Notes under the pieces: generated by a model | Database searches by the model: none | What the model saw: only the letters and a program-made list of their open reading frames with translations | Told to the model about the DNA's origin: nothing | Shown: in pieces, positions 1-10,948 of the stretch | How the letters are laid out: the number at the start of each line of letters is the position of its first letter | How positions within the stretch are numbered: the stretch's first letter is position 1 | Translations under genes and position numbers: made by a program | Origin: Asterias rubens | Taxonomy: Eukaryota > Echinodermata > Asteroidea > Forcipulatida > Asteriidae | Assembly: GCF_902459465.1 (NCBI RefSeq) | Contig: NC_047062.1 | Span: 20,899,919 to 20,963,918 of the forward strand | Reading direction: 5' to 3' | Length of the DNA: 64,000 nucleotides

Positions 1-783
1 ACACATAACAATCAGTACAAATATTAATACTTTTAAAATTCACATTCAAATTACAATGGAGAGATAACTAATAAATTAACTCTTAAATTATTTAATCTGA
101 AAGTCTTTTGATAAGAAACCTTGTCAAAATTAGTCCACAACAACCAATGATTTATCACCTGCTGTTGATGGGATTTGCTTTGTTTGCAATTGCGTCAGTG
201 GGAGAAACCTTGGGGGAACTTGGTAGTGTCTTGCCTCCTCCAGAGACCAATTAGTGAAACCCACAGAGGCTTATATTGCTATCTACTGGAGAGCAAGGGG
301 GGGTCTCCAAAGAGCTGATTTGCGGTTTCATGGTCGGGTTTCAATAGGTATCAGTAGGCCTCAATAGGTTCTGAAATTTCCAAAGAAGAAATGGTTTGAA
401 TGTTTCTCAAGTTTCTTGTTTTTAAAGTGTGTTGTTCATATTGGCTGCATATTCCGCCACAGAACCTTGTAAACCATTACATGGTGCTATGTAAAAGGTC
501 TCATAATTCAAATGTAGCCCTACATTTACCTTGCAGGAAAACACTGAATATTAAAGCGCCTTGAGTGTAATTTTTCATGCTAACCCGTAATGATACAGTT
601 CATAGTCCAAACTATTGATGGACAAAAAGTTCATGATCTTTTTATACGGTTTGCTTGATTTGACCAACAAAGTGCCCCTCTTTACAATACAGGCATAATA
701 TTCTTCCTACTTTAGTCTGATTTCTGAGTTGTTTGCCCTTGGAAAAATCTTGAAAATTGTAATCAAATAGCCTGAAAAGTATA

Positions 784-1168
784 TTAAAGGAACGTTACAG
801 AATTGGCAAGAAACAAAAACCGTGAAGATCACAGATTTACACAAAACTTACACGGTCTAATGATGATGATGATAGTAGAAAACATCCCTTGAAATATTTC
901 TGTCTGAAATGTCATATTTGATGAGAAATAAATAATCTAATTTCGCGTTTGGAGTTTATCGCTCAGTTAGCGTTTTATTCATTTGTTTTGGCATCGATGC
1001 AGTGCAAAATTTGTAATTGGTTTTTCTCTATTCTCTCGTGACCCAGATGGCCGATCGATCTCAAACTTCTACAGGTTTGTCAGGTTATGTATATGGTGGA
1101 TCACATAATGTGCTTACACTGCCTGCAACTTTTTTGCTAGCAAAACCAATTCTGTAATGTTCCATTAA
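784..1168. mobile_element. TTAA-flanked palindromic MITE (family B)
   Basis: The terminal inverted repeats are AGGAACGTTACAGAATTGG at the left and, read on the other strand, TGGAACATTACAGAATTGG at the right. They sit directly between TTAA at 784-787 and TTAA at 1165-1168. The inside is non-coding. TTAA duplication and an AGG-type end suggest mobilisation by a piggyBac-type transposase. Confidence 0.75.
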
Positions 1169-1344
1169 AGCCTACACCATGTGTAAATGTAGGTCAACGC
1201 TTGTCCACAATGAGATTTTTCCAAGGACCAAAAATCATGCCTGACAAAAGCATGTTACTTAGATGGAAATCTTATTTTTGCTGTTTGAACAAAACATGCA
1301 AACTGACTTTCTGGAACCATACTGTGGGTTTTCCATCTGTCGTT

Positions 1345-1745
1345 CTAAACAAACATGGGGAGACCATTATTGTTCACATGCTGGACGATCTCTTTGGAAT
1401 GCTCTTCCACTGAACTTCAGACTGGTAGACACTCTCTCCAGCTTCAAACTTACTTGAAAACTCAAGTGTTCAGTCATAGTTTAATTATAAATAATAATAA
1501 ATAATAACAATAAGACTTGTAATGCACACATATCCATCCTGCTGGGTGTCCAAGGCGCAGTAAAACTAAAAACAAAACAAAGAAAAAGCAGACACAACCA
1601 AACTAGTCCTTAAAGCCTGTGACATAAGATAAGTTTTGAGAAGAGATTCGAGTTTTGTGGTACTATCATACGCCAAGTTCTTTATCTATGCAAGTGTTTT
1701 TCTGACAGACATGGCGCTTTACAAATGGCAATAATTATAATTCAG
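1345..1745 (+). mobile_element. 3' end of a non-LTR retrotransposon (LINE), decayed
   Basis: The frame around 1381-1455 encodes LWNALPLNFRLVDTLSSFKL, the characteristic C-terminal tail of CR1/L2-like LINE reverse transcriptases (W-N-x-L-P, then TLSSFK). A stop follows at once where the family usually continues (K.LKTHLF). The downstream part is the LINE 3' UTR, ending in GGCGCTTTACAAATGGCAAT with A/T repeats. It is 5'-truncated, as usual. Confidence 0.7.
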
Positions 1746-1822
1746 TTTAGTAGAACGACCTTGGAAAAAATTACATATTGGGTTGCTCATGAGAGTATCT
1801 AATATCTTGTGCCATTTTGTAG

Positions 1823-4800
1823 GTGACTCTAGAATTCAAAGCGCCAACTATAGCGAGTGAGTACTACACTTCGGCTGAGATGGAAGCCTTTAAAAAACCC
1901 AGGAAGAAGAAACGAAAGATCAAGAGGAAGTTCACCGTCGATGACCTGACCCCGGACGATAACGACGCATTTGACGATCACGGATCACGGTATGTGATTT
2001 GTGCATTGTTTGTTTCTTTTTTTTTAGATGATCTTCCCATCAAGGGAAGTCTGCAAACTCCCACAAGGGATATAAAAACCAAGCTGGCAACAGCCAATCT
2101 CTCTCATACAAATGTTGGTTTAACATCCATGATTATGAATTATTATACAAATCAAGAAATTGTGATTCAGTAACTAGATGATAATACTTATGCTAGCTAT
2201 TGCGAAAACAGCGGTTAGCTTGGTAGGATTCTAACCCACAACCTTGTGATTGCAAGTCCTGCAGTCTAATCCCCGGACCACTACTAGCATTATGGAATAT
2301 TTTATTTAGATTTTCCGCTGAATATGCCTTTTGCAAGTTAGACTTTAATAATGTCTGGTGCACTAACTTGCTTTGTCACAAGTTAAAGCTTGAATATGAA
2401 TTCCTCAGACTAGAAAAGCTGCTATGTCACATATTTATAACGATAACAATTTTCCATAGAATGTACACCTTCCAAGTGAAAACTCTTACTTCATGAAACC
2501 ATTTCCAATCCTATTCTCCGATTCCTAAAACCCAATTTCATTATCTACCATCAAATTACAGAGGGAGGAGCAGACACCGCCCATCGGATGATTCCATTCC
2601 AGACAGTAGGGAGAGCAGGTCTATCGAGGGGCAATATCAGGAGTCTGTAGATATGGATGTGGACCTACCGGATGTAGATGGAAGTAAGTTTTCTGATTCT
2701 GATGCTCCCCTATATTATGTTATCTTGAAGAGTTTCTTCTTTCTAGGTTGTTTCACTTCTAAAGATGGAACACCTTCATTTCAACTTCTTTTAATCACTC
2801 TGGAAGAAACCCTCGAAGAAGTAAATTTGAAAAATTTTCTCTGAATGCTAAAATTGTAGAAAATAAGGTTGTGAGACTCTTATTTTAGCTTATTTTTCAG
2901 ATATTGACTTTTCTTTACTGATTTGCATGTAAAAATAACCATGGGTCGATCTCAAAAAGCACTGACTCGCCCACAAGATGAGTTGTAAAATACCAGCATA
3001 GTGATTTGTGTTGTGACATCACACTTCCCTTAGCAATTAAGATCAATCAAAACTCTTTTTGAAATGGACCATAGCTTAATTAGCACCTCATTTGAAAATC
3101 TGAATTTAATTTTGAATATTTTTTCTTGTAGCTGCGATCATGATGGGACCAGATGAGAATGAGTATGATCTCGGGCCGCCCATTGAGGATGAAGCGGAAC
3201 TGGAGCTTCAGAATGTGCTCTCCAAGGCACGTAAACTCAAACAGAAGAAGAAGAAGAGTCAGCTCAAGGTGGAAGAAAAGGTAGGCTTCGGAATGTCATG
3301 GCTGAGAGGGTCTGTAGTGAATTCTGTAGTTACCAGTATTATTATTATTGATTGTTATAGACAATGGACACCTTTGGGTAATTGTCAAAGACCAGTCTTC
3401 TCACTTGGTGTATCTCAACATATGCACAAAATACAAACCTGTGAAAATTTGAAGTCAATTTGTCGTCGAAGTTGCGAGATAATAATGGAAGAAAAAACAC
3501 CCTTGTCACACGAAGTTGTGTGCTTTCAGATGCTTGATTTCAAGACCTCAAAACCTAATTCTTATAAATCTGTTTTTTCTTTCAGATTGCGGAAGAGGTA
3601 TCCAAGATTAAGGAAGAACAACTGGAGCTGCAAGCTGCAGTCCCAGAGCAGGTACAGCAATCCCTCCTGAGCATGCCTGGACCACCATCATCCTTGAAGG
3701 GACTTAACATCACCCTCAATTCAACATCAGAGTTCTGCCGTACTCTGGGAGAAATCCCAACCTATGGTGAGTTCCATTTATCTATGTGTCTAGTTTGCAT
3801 TTTATTTTACTTGTATACATTTTTTTTTACTTTTACGCGTGATTTGTTTTTCCTTTTTAGAGAGAGTTTGTCTGAGAGTATACTGTTTGTGTTGTCATAT
3901 GATCTGAAATAAGTACACAGTCATGTTAGTAAGCCAGTGAATCGTATGATTAGGCATATTAATTATACATGAAGACATTTTGGATACTCTCAGCTCTAAA
4001 GACTATGTCCATTGCTAATAACCTCACGTTTAATTTCCTTTATTCATCATGCAAAAGTAATTTTACAAACGAAATTTGATGAAGGAAATTATTTGAAACA
4101 CAAAACTTGGTTATTCTGGTGCCATTTTTGGAGTCAATGTCCCTGATCATGTTTTATACACTGTAGTGTGCATTTTTGGCAATGCAGCCTTTACACGCCT
4201 ACCATACATTGTACATGTATGTGCAATTTTACTCCCAAACTCTGTGAGCCTTGCAGAGGGTACCCACGAATATATTGTATGGATTTGTGAAAAAGCTCAC
4301 AGACTAGTGACATGAAAAACTAACTAGTCCTGCTGGCTAGTCACTGAAAAAGTAAAAGACAAACCCTGAATACGTTCATCTTATCTTACCCGAAACCAAA
4401 CCTGAGCAAGCTGGTGAAAGCAGTCATTGATAAATACAACTGGTACTTTTTCCCTCTCTCTTTCTCAGGAAAGGCAGGTAATCGTGAAGATGATGAGGAA
4501 GAGATGGTGGACATTGATCAAGATGTGAGGGATGCTGAGGACATGGAAGAGGATGGAGGACAGGACGGATGGAATACCGTCAATCTGGAGCAGGAGGACG
4601 ATAAGTTACCTGGGGTGAGCTTCTTATAGAGTGTATTCCATGCATTCATATTATTAAAGACACTGGACACCTTTGGTAATTGTCAAAGACCAGTCTTCTC
4701 ACTTGGTGTATCTCAACATATGCACAAAATAATCAACCTGTGAAAACTTGAGCTCAATTGGTCGTCAGAGTTGCGAGATAATAATGGAAGTAAAAACACC

Positions 4801-7800
4801 CTTGTCACACGAAGTTGTGTGCTTTCAGATGCTTGATTTCGGGACCTCAAAATCTAATTCTGAGGTCTCGAAATCAAATTAATTTTTTTTAGGGGAAAAT
4901 TAGTTCTTTTTATTCCTAGGATGGTTAAGGAAATGCCTCAAACATCCTAGGAGGAAAAACACAGTTTTGTAGTCTTTTTTATTCCAGGATAGTTAAGAAA
5001 ATGCCTCAACCCTCCTAGGAGGAAAAACACAGTTCCTATGTCTTTTTTATTTCTAGTATAGTTAAAGGCAGTGGACACTATTGGTAATTACTCAAAATAA
5101 TTATTAGCATAAAACCTTACTTGGTAACGAGTAATGGGGAGAGGATGATAGTATAAAACATTGTGAGAAACAGCTCCCTCTGAAGTGACGTAGTTTTCGA
5201 GAAAGAAGTAATTTTCCACAAATTTGAATTTGAGACCTCAAGTTTAGAATTTAAGGTCCCGAAATCAAGCATCTGAAAGCACACAACTTCGTGTAACAAG
5301 GGTGTTTTTTTTCTTTCATAGTTATCTCGCAACTCCGACGACCAATCAAGCTAAATTTTTTACCGGTTTGTTATTTTATGCATATGTTGAGATACAGCAA
5401 GTGAGAAGACTGGTCTTTGACAATTACCAATAGTGTCCACTGGCTTTAAGGAAATGCTTAAAAACACCAATAGCGCCATTGCCTTTAAAGAAATTCAGAT
5501 GCAGCACCAAATCGTTGTCATGATCTAGTGAGGTTTGTGCTTATCACCATGGCTATAATTTTTAATAAGTTGTGGTAAATCTGCAAATAACCAGTTATGT
5601 AACATTTCAACATTTCAATAAAAGTTTATCTTGCAGGGATTTCCTGGGTTATCAGTGAATTTTTGCTTGTGTTCATATGTGTAATCCTTTTTACTAGTTT
5701 CTCGCTTACACAGTAAGCTGAGAAATTTGGCACTTCCACTGTAAGCGGAGAATGGTGATCATAAGTGCAGAATGCTGTGGTATGCAGAGCCCATGATATT
5801 GGGACCTGATTACTTACTATTGCGATCATTCAACACCCCTAAAAAACAATGTATACGTTTTTTTAACCTCTGTTTTCATGGGGTCAAAACACACCGCGTA
5901 TGTTTCTAACCTCTGTTTTCATTGGTGCTCTCCATGCAGGACATCGCTGGGCCCGTCCTTGAGGAAGAACCCACTGTACAGACCGGTATCGCTGGAGCTC
6001 TTAGTCTAGCCATGAAGAAGGGTTACTTGGAGCAAGAGTTCATCAAAACGGCCCACAAATCTAAGAAGGGAGAAGACCTAGAAGCCAAGAACTTCACTGT
6101 GGAGGATAAGAACTACAAGTAGGTTGCAGTGGCTTGGTTTTTTTGTAGTTATTAACACAGTGTGTAGTACATGTAATCAGTCTATATTTGGCTCTGTAAA
6201 CAGACATCTGCTTAACAAGAAAATATGCTAAGCAAGTATGAGGAGGACACCAGTCAAAGGTTGTACCCATGACAAAGTAGTTTGGCTGGTAACTGTCTGC
6301 TGATAAGCGTAATTTTGTTATTCTTAGCTACTTTTGTGCTTAAGCAGCTCTATGAAATCGGGCCCTGGGGCCGATTTCACAAAGATCTAAAATTGATCGT
6401 AACTGCGAATCAATCGTAGTTGCTTAGTAAAGTGTGATGTCACAATTCAAATCACTATGGTGATACTGAAAATTTGTGTTGCGATGAATTTTATTGCTTT
6501 GTGAAATCGGCCCCTGGTTTTTAAAATTTGTATGGATTAGCATGATTATAAGTTTGTATTTTGGTCTCTGTCTTATTTAACATTCTAGTGATATTGATTC
6601 CAAGTACAACAAGCATGATCGGTACCGCGGCCCCCTGGCTGAATTCAAAGAGAAGGAGACTTACAAACCTGACGTCAAGCTGAGATACCATGACGACCAC
6701 GGACGAGAGATCAATCAGAAAGAGGTAAGGATCATTCAAACCTTTGTCTTCAATCCAGCAGGGATGTAATTTCTCCGGTTTTAAACAGAATTCCAAGGTG
6801 TGTTTTTTTTCCCTAGAAAAAATAAATAAAAACATTCAAACATTCAAACACATACCCAAATGAAAATAAAACCATAACGCCCCAGATTGCAGAGTAGGGC
6901 TTTTAAAGCCAAATATTCATGTTAATTATTTTTGGGCTTCATGCTCCGTAATCCAGCCAATCACCAAATTCCAGCAGAGTGGACATTAATTTGGCTCTAT
7001 TGCGTTTTGAAATGCTCTTTGTATCTGCCGGGTTTTGTAGGCTTAATGTTTTATTTCTCAAGGCCCTCAAATTCTGATCCCTGATATAAGCAGTAGAATT
7101 AATGTCTTTGTCATTGAACCCTTGCACGACATGCAGCCCCTCTTACTCGCACCTGTCCTGTCCTCCATTTTGGGAGTCAAAATTTTATTCCCAGAAGTTG
7201 ACCCAAAAATTTGTGGAAATTGTGGATGCGCAATTTTGCAGAGGTGCTTTACATATCTACAAGGGGTCAACAGGTTTGTATCGACAATTAGGAACACAGA
7301 GTCATGTGTTTTCTGAGAGAGTGGCTTGCAGCATCTGAACCTTTCACAAAACTCATGGCATGATTGGTAGCGATCGATGTGACTACGTTAATAATTTGAG
7401 TGCCTGCAAGCCAAAATCCAATTCGCCCGTAAAGATTATTGTGTTTATTGAGAACTATCTGTATGCAATTCAATTCAACTCAATTAGGTTCACTATTAAC
7501 ATCTCAAAAATAACATGACAGAAGTTAAAAAGACTTACATTGGCCTAATGACATTGTTAAAAACTACAAAAGTAAAATAAAGTTAACAAAGATTAATTGA
7601 CTTAATTTGACTTGATTCAATGTGGTGAAGCAGAACTATGTTAAGGCAAAGCAACGGTGTAATGATTGTTCTTTCCCTTTCTTTCTGATAGGCATTCCGT
7701 CTTCTCTCACATCGTTTCCATGGCAAAGGATCGGGCAAAATGAAGACTGATAAAAGAGCGAAGAAACTATTGGAGGAAGAGGTATGTTGTTTAGGTATTA

Positions 7801-8472
7801 AAGGGTTGGCGTGGTGCTAAGGCGCATTCAGTAGCCACTGCCAGAAATACCAGGGCAAACCCCTTCTCTTGTGATAAGTGTAACTGGGTTCTTTTATGTC
7901 TCATCAGGAGAAAGAAGTAATAATAGTTAAGTGCCTTGCTTAAGGATTCAAGTGTTCGGAACCCACATTTTGCTGATAATACAAACACTTAAGCAGGAGG
8001 CTGAGCCTTCTCTAATGTGGGCCCGGCACTTTAGAATTCACTACCAGATACATGTAGTCTGCAAAAAAGCACACTCACTTAAATCATTCAAGAAACTGAT
8101 GAAGACCCCCTCTTGTTTCGCCGTCAGAGATTTCTATTTTTTTCCCGTCTTTTATCTGTATGTGACACAATATTGCAACCTCTGGAAAAAGTGTTCTATA
8201 AATACCAGCTTAATATTATTTTTGGAAACACCAGGGCCTATTCCAGTGATTGACTGTTCGGCCATGACACGCCAACTTTCCTTAACTTTTGGAACAATAT
8301 TTCTTACAACTTGCCCTTTGGTTTTCTTAATAATCTGTTTGCCCAGGCCATGAAGAAGATGTCGTCCACAGACACTCCTCTGAACACCGTCTCCATGATG
8401 AAGCTGAAACAGAAACAGACTCAATCTCCGTTCATCCTTCTCAGTGGAGGATCCAAGAGCTTGACAGCGTAA
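1823..8472 (+). CDS. SART1: SART1, U4/U6.U5 tri-snRNP-associated protein 1 (3' nine coding exons; 5' end off window)
   Basis: Coding exons: 1823-1989, 2562-2683, 3132-3280, 3586-3766, 4469-4614, 5940-6118, 6589-6724, 7692-7781 and 8347-8472 (TAA). They join in frame into 431 codons plus stop, with AG/GT at every junction. The protein matches the C-terminal half of metazoan SART1 (human about 800 residues). Recognisable blocks, in order, are a Lys/Arg-rich segment after [16 protein letters not shown], an acidic segment with EDEAELELQ, the very conserved [58 protein letters not shown] and a C-terminal [14 protein letters not shown] followed by a serine/glycine end. SART1 (yeast Snu66) is a nuclear protein that helps the tri-snRNP join the spliceosome. 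The first codon visible (GTG, 1823) is an exon start, not a translation start. Introns carry three copies of one MITE family, one ending almost at the acceptor of the 3586 exon. Identity is secure. Confidence 0.96.
2212..2284 (-). repeat. tRNA-like SINE head (antisense)
   Basis: Read on the - strand it has an A-box-like start near 2284 and a B-box-like GGTTGTGGGTTAGAATCC. It does not fold as an intact tRNA and has no matching acceptor stem, so it is a SINE head rather than a tRNA gene. Confidence 0.45.
3353..3575. mobile_element. Half copy of palindromic MITE family A in SART1 intron
   Basis: It shares the GACA(A/C)TGGACACCTTTGG end, TTGCGAGATAATAATGGAAG, CACCCTTGTCACACGAAGTT and CTTTCAGATGCTTGATTTC with the copies at 4656 and 5062. 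The copy ends about 10-30 bp before the acceptor of the 3586 exon. Confidence 0.75.
4656..4885. mobile_element. Half copy of palindromic MITE family A
   Basis: It starts AAAGACACTGGACACCTTTG and is nearly identical to the 3353 copy. It ends at the palindrome centre, where GGGACCTCAAAATC and GAGGTCTCGAAATC face each other. Confidence 0.75.
4903..5068 (+). repeat. Tandem repeat, about 68-bp period, 2.4 units
   Basis: Units begin near 4903, 4970 and 5038. Each has CTTTTTTATTCC/T, an AGGATGGTTAAG-like core (4918, 4986, 5055), AATGCCTCAA and TCCTAGGAGGAAAAACACAG. The third unit is cut at its internal TTAA by the MITE at 5062. Confidence 0.7.
5062..5450. mobile_element. Full-length palindromic MITE, family A, TTAA insertion
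   Basis: The left end is TTAAAGGCAGTGGACACTAT and the right end is ATAGTGTCCACTGGCTTTAA, so the ends are inverted and TTAA lies on both sides. The left flank (TATAG-TTAA) and right flank (TTAA-GGAAATGC) together rebuild the interrupted tandem-repeat unit seen intact at 4918-4938. That proves a TTAA target-site duplication. Confidence 0.85.
6170..6366. mobile_element. MITE of the 'GCTTAAGCAGCTCTATGAAAT' family (family D)
   Basis: It ends TGCTTAAGCAGCTCTATGAA followed by a GGGCCCTGG end. The middle part (CAGTCAAAGGTTGTACCCATGACA, TAGTTTGGCTGGT) recurs in the copies at 11285-11635 and 18220-18385. It abuts the next MITE directly. Confidence 0.6.
6367..6514. mobile_element. 148-bp MITE with perfect 18-bp terminal inverted repeats (family E)
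   Basis: GGGGCCGATTTCACAAAG at 6367-6384 is the exact reverse complement of 6497-6514. The inside is short, A/T-rich and non-coding. Confidence 0.8.
7840..7990 (-). repeat. SINE-type repeat, antisense, in the last SART1 intron
   Basis: Reverse-strand GAGAAGGGGTTTGCCCTGGT and AAGTGCCTTGCTTAAGGATT match the 3' body shared with the SINEs at 14762 and 18852. Confidence 0.5.
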
Positions 8473-9000
8473 GACATCTTTTTAACCTTTGTTATGCTTT
8501 TGAAAACTAGGACTTGAATTTCCCATTTTTATGACTTTGATGTTTCATGCTTTTGCACAAAATGTGTTTGTATGTAACTGTATTCTTTCCCTTTTTATTA
8601 TGTTGAGATATTTTATGCTTATACACAAAATGTACACGTATATAATTGTATTTCTCTTCCTTTGTAATTTTGATACAGCTTACAGATGTACAGCTTACAG
8701 ATGTATTCATTGTCTCTCCTGTTATGATGATTTTTTCAATTTTGTTTTCTTTGCTTATAAGTAATACTTTTGGTGCAATATTTTGCATATAATACAAGTT
8801 TACATGTGCTTCTTTACACTCAAAAGATATTGTATTCAATGATTTTTCTTCCTGTATTTTGATGTTATCATATTTCGTAATCATGGTTTTGCAAAAATTA
8901 TTTACTAGTGTACTTGTGTTCAATATTGTTGTATTGTTATTGTTTAGTATAAGTTTGTAATGATATTGAATGGAATAAAAATTATAGTAGGCCTAAGTCT
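8473..9000 (+). other. SART1 3' UTR with degenerate tandem repeat and polyadenylation signal
   Basis: AT-rich sequence follows the stop. AATAAA at 8974-8979 is the first good poly(A) signal. Between about 8526 and 8660 two units of about 68 bp recur imperfectly, each with ATGCTT..(A/G)CACAAAATGT and a later (A/T)TTGTATT-like segment. At 8686-8715 a 15-bp unit (ACAGCTTACAGATGT) is perfectly duplicated. The extent of the UTR is inferred from the signal only. Confidence 0.55.
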
Positions 9001-10948
9001 GTTTAAGTTCAGTCCAACTATATAGGCTGTTCAGCACAGTTGAAAATAAATAAGTAATGACAGTAATGTTGTCAATTCTAACTGTACTCTTGCTTTGTCC
9101 CTTTCTTTGACAGAAATACATTAGCAAAATAGAACCTTTGCAAAGGACATTGGGCTGTAACACCAGAGACACTGCAGGCCATTGGGAACAACAGCCAAGC
9201 GGACATCCATGTACCAGATCTGCTAATCCTAGCAATGCTTTTTATTCCCTATATGAGGTATTCCCAAAACAAGGTATCCCCTGTACGGGGTATCTCTAGT
9301 ACAATCCCATATTTACATGTATTTCTCTACTTCTTAATTTGTTTTAATTTCCAGTTCTCTTACACAGTAATTATATTTTGCATTCAATATTTGTCTCAGT
9401 GGAGCTGACAGTTCAGCAAATTATAAATGATTGACTTCTTTGTTTAGAAAAAGAACACACGGCAAGTCAGAATTGATGGATGGATAGCATTTTGTCACAA
9501 AATTATCATATTTTTGATACTGGCTATGCTGTTTTCCGATGGTGAATGACTCCAGATGGGCAAGGCCTGGAACCATTGCAAATTCATTTGCAATTGTGTC
9601 CGGTGTTAACCAACCTCTTACATAACTACACGCAAATGCATGCCTGGAACTATGTGACCAAGCAACTGCCTTTACACATGTAGTTTGAGGAATTGAAATT
9701 TTAAGAATCAACTTGTGACTCCTTGTACCAGACATTAAATCTAACTCACAAATGGCTTCTTTTGCTTTGTCAAAGCAAGTTGAAGGTCCACTCAAACTTT
9801 GTCTTCAAGAGAAAGGTCTTTTTGTGTACATAAAAAGAATTGGGCCGATTCCCTTCAAAGATCAGTACAGAGAAACAAGGCTGCCGAATAGTCATGGCCT
9901 TTAAAAGGAAGATTTTTTATGTAGGTTTATGACTGAACATAATAAAATATACAAAAAATACAAAAGCAACGGTCTCCATTTTTGTTTTCTTTTTTTTAAT
10001 TATTATTTACTGTTATAGCACTCTGTACAGTTTATACATAGAAAATAACAAATACATGTACATCAAACCAAAATATCAGTGCACTCGGGTATGCAATGTA
10101 TGCATAAAGGCACTGCTTCTTAAAAACTTCACTTAAACATATCTAAAACACACACAAACAAAATAGAAACAAGAGAATTTGAAAAATAATAATCCAGTGC
10201 CGTGCCGTTGAATCTCATTATATAAAGGACGCTGGGACTGACCAAACCGCCTCTTTATAACAGGAATGTTGTTCTTTAAGAGGACAGCAAAACAAAGAAA
10301 CGTTAAGCAAAAATGGGATTTGTGACTTCAGAATGTGCTCTTTATAAGCAGAACCCCTTTATAACTTTTTCTTACTGCATATTTAGTCAATCTTCAAGGA
10401 GAAACATATGGAATTTTTAATGCAAAGATATAATGTTGTCTCACAGTAACAATTCATGATGCTCTTTAATTTGTATTCTAGGGATTCTATGTTCTCATTA
10501 AAAGAAAAAAAAACCCAGAATAATTGTGACAATCTACTCTTCTTACCACAAAACCCCCTGTAAATTTAAAGGCAGGTGGCCGGCAGCCCAGAGCACTTTG
10601 TTTTGACAAAGAAGGTACCAATATCCAAGTACGGGAACATTTAGTGTATTCGGATATGGATGTCTGCCGGGGACCCCCTGCTGCGTGTGGCGGCTGGAAC
10701 CCCAACATAGGGACCAAATAATGGGCTGGATCATGAAGTTTTTTCCTCATCAAAAATCTTACTCCAGTAGCACCCAAAAACCTTTGGAGTCTGATAAGCT
10801 TGGACCCATACCACGCATGAGTGGCTTTGCTAAGGCGTCCCAAACCCATCACACATTGGTAAAATAGCAGTGTGGAGTTTAAAGTATTTGGCTTGAAATC
10901 AATATTTCTAGTCTCTTCCACATCGCTCCTGAAGTGTACATCACCAAC
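9001..10948. other. Intergenic interval between convergent SART1 and WDR92 (includes WDR92 3' UTR)
   Basis: Both neighbouring genes point their 3' ends here. The WDR92 3' UTR must occupy part of the right side, but I cannot fix its poly(A) site. A 124-codon open frame on the - strand (9421-9795) has no ATG near its start and no motif I know. It could be a decayed mobile-element fragment. Its composition is somewhat protein-like, but no other exon or domain supports it. Nothing else recognisable was seen. Confidence 0.4.

Noticed and set aside
9421..9795. 124-codon open frame on the - strand
   Set aside because: It has no ATG near its start, no recognised domain and no adjoining exon. I kept it only as a remark in the intergenic entry.
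10487..10921. 144-codon open frame on the - strand
   Set aside because: It lies just past the WDR92 stop, probably in its 3' UTR. It has no motif and no coding-like codon use.
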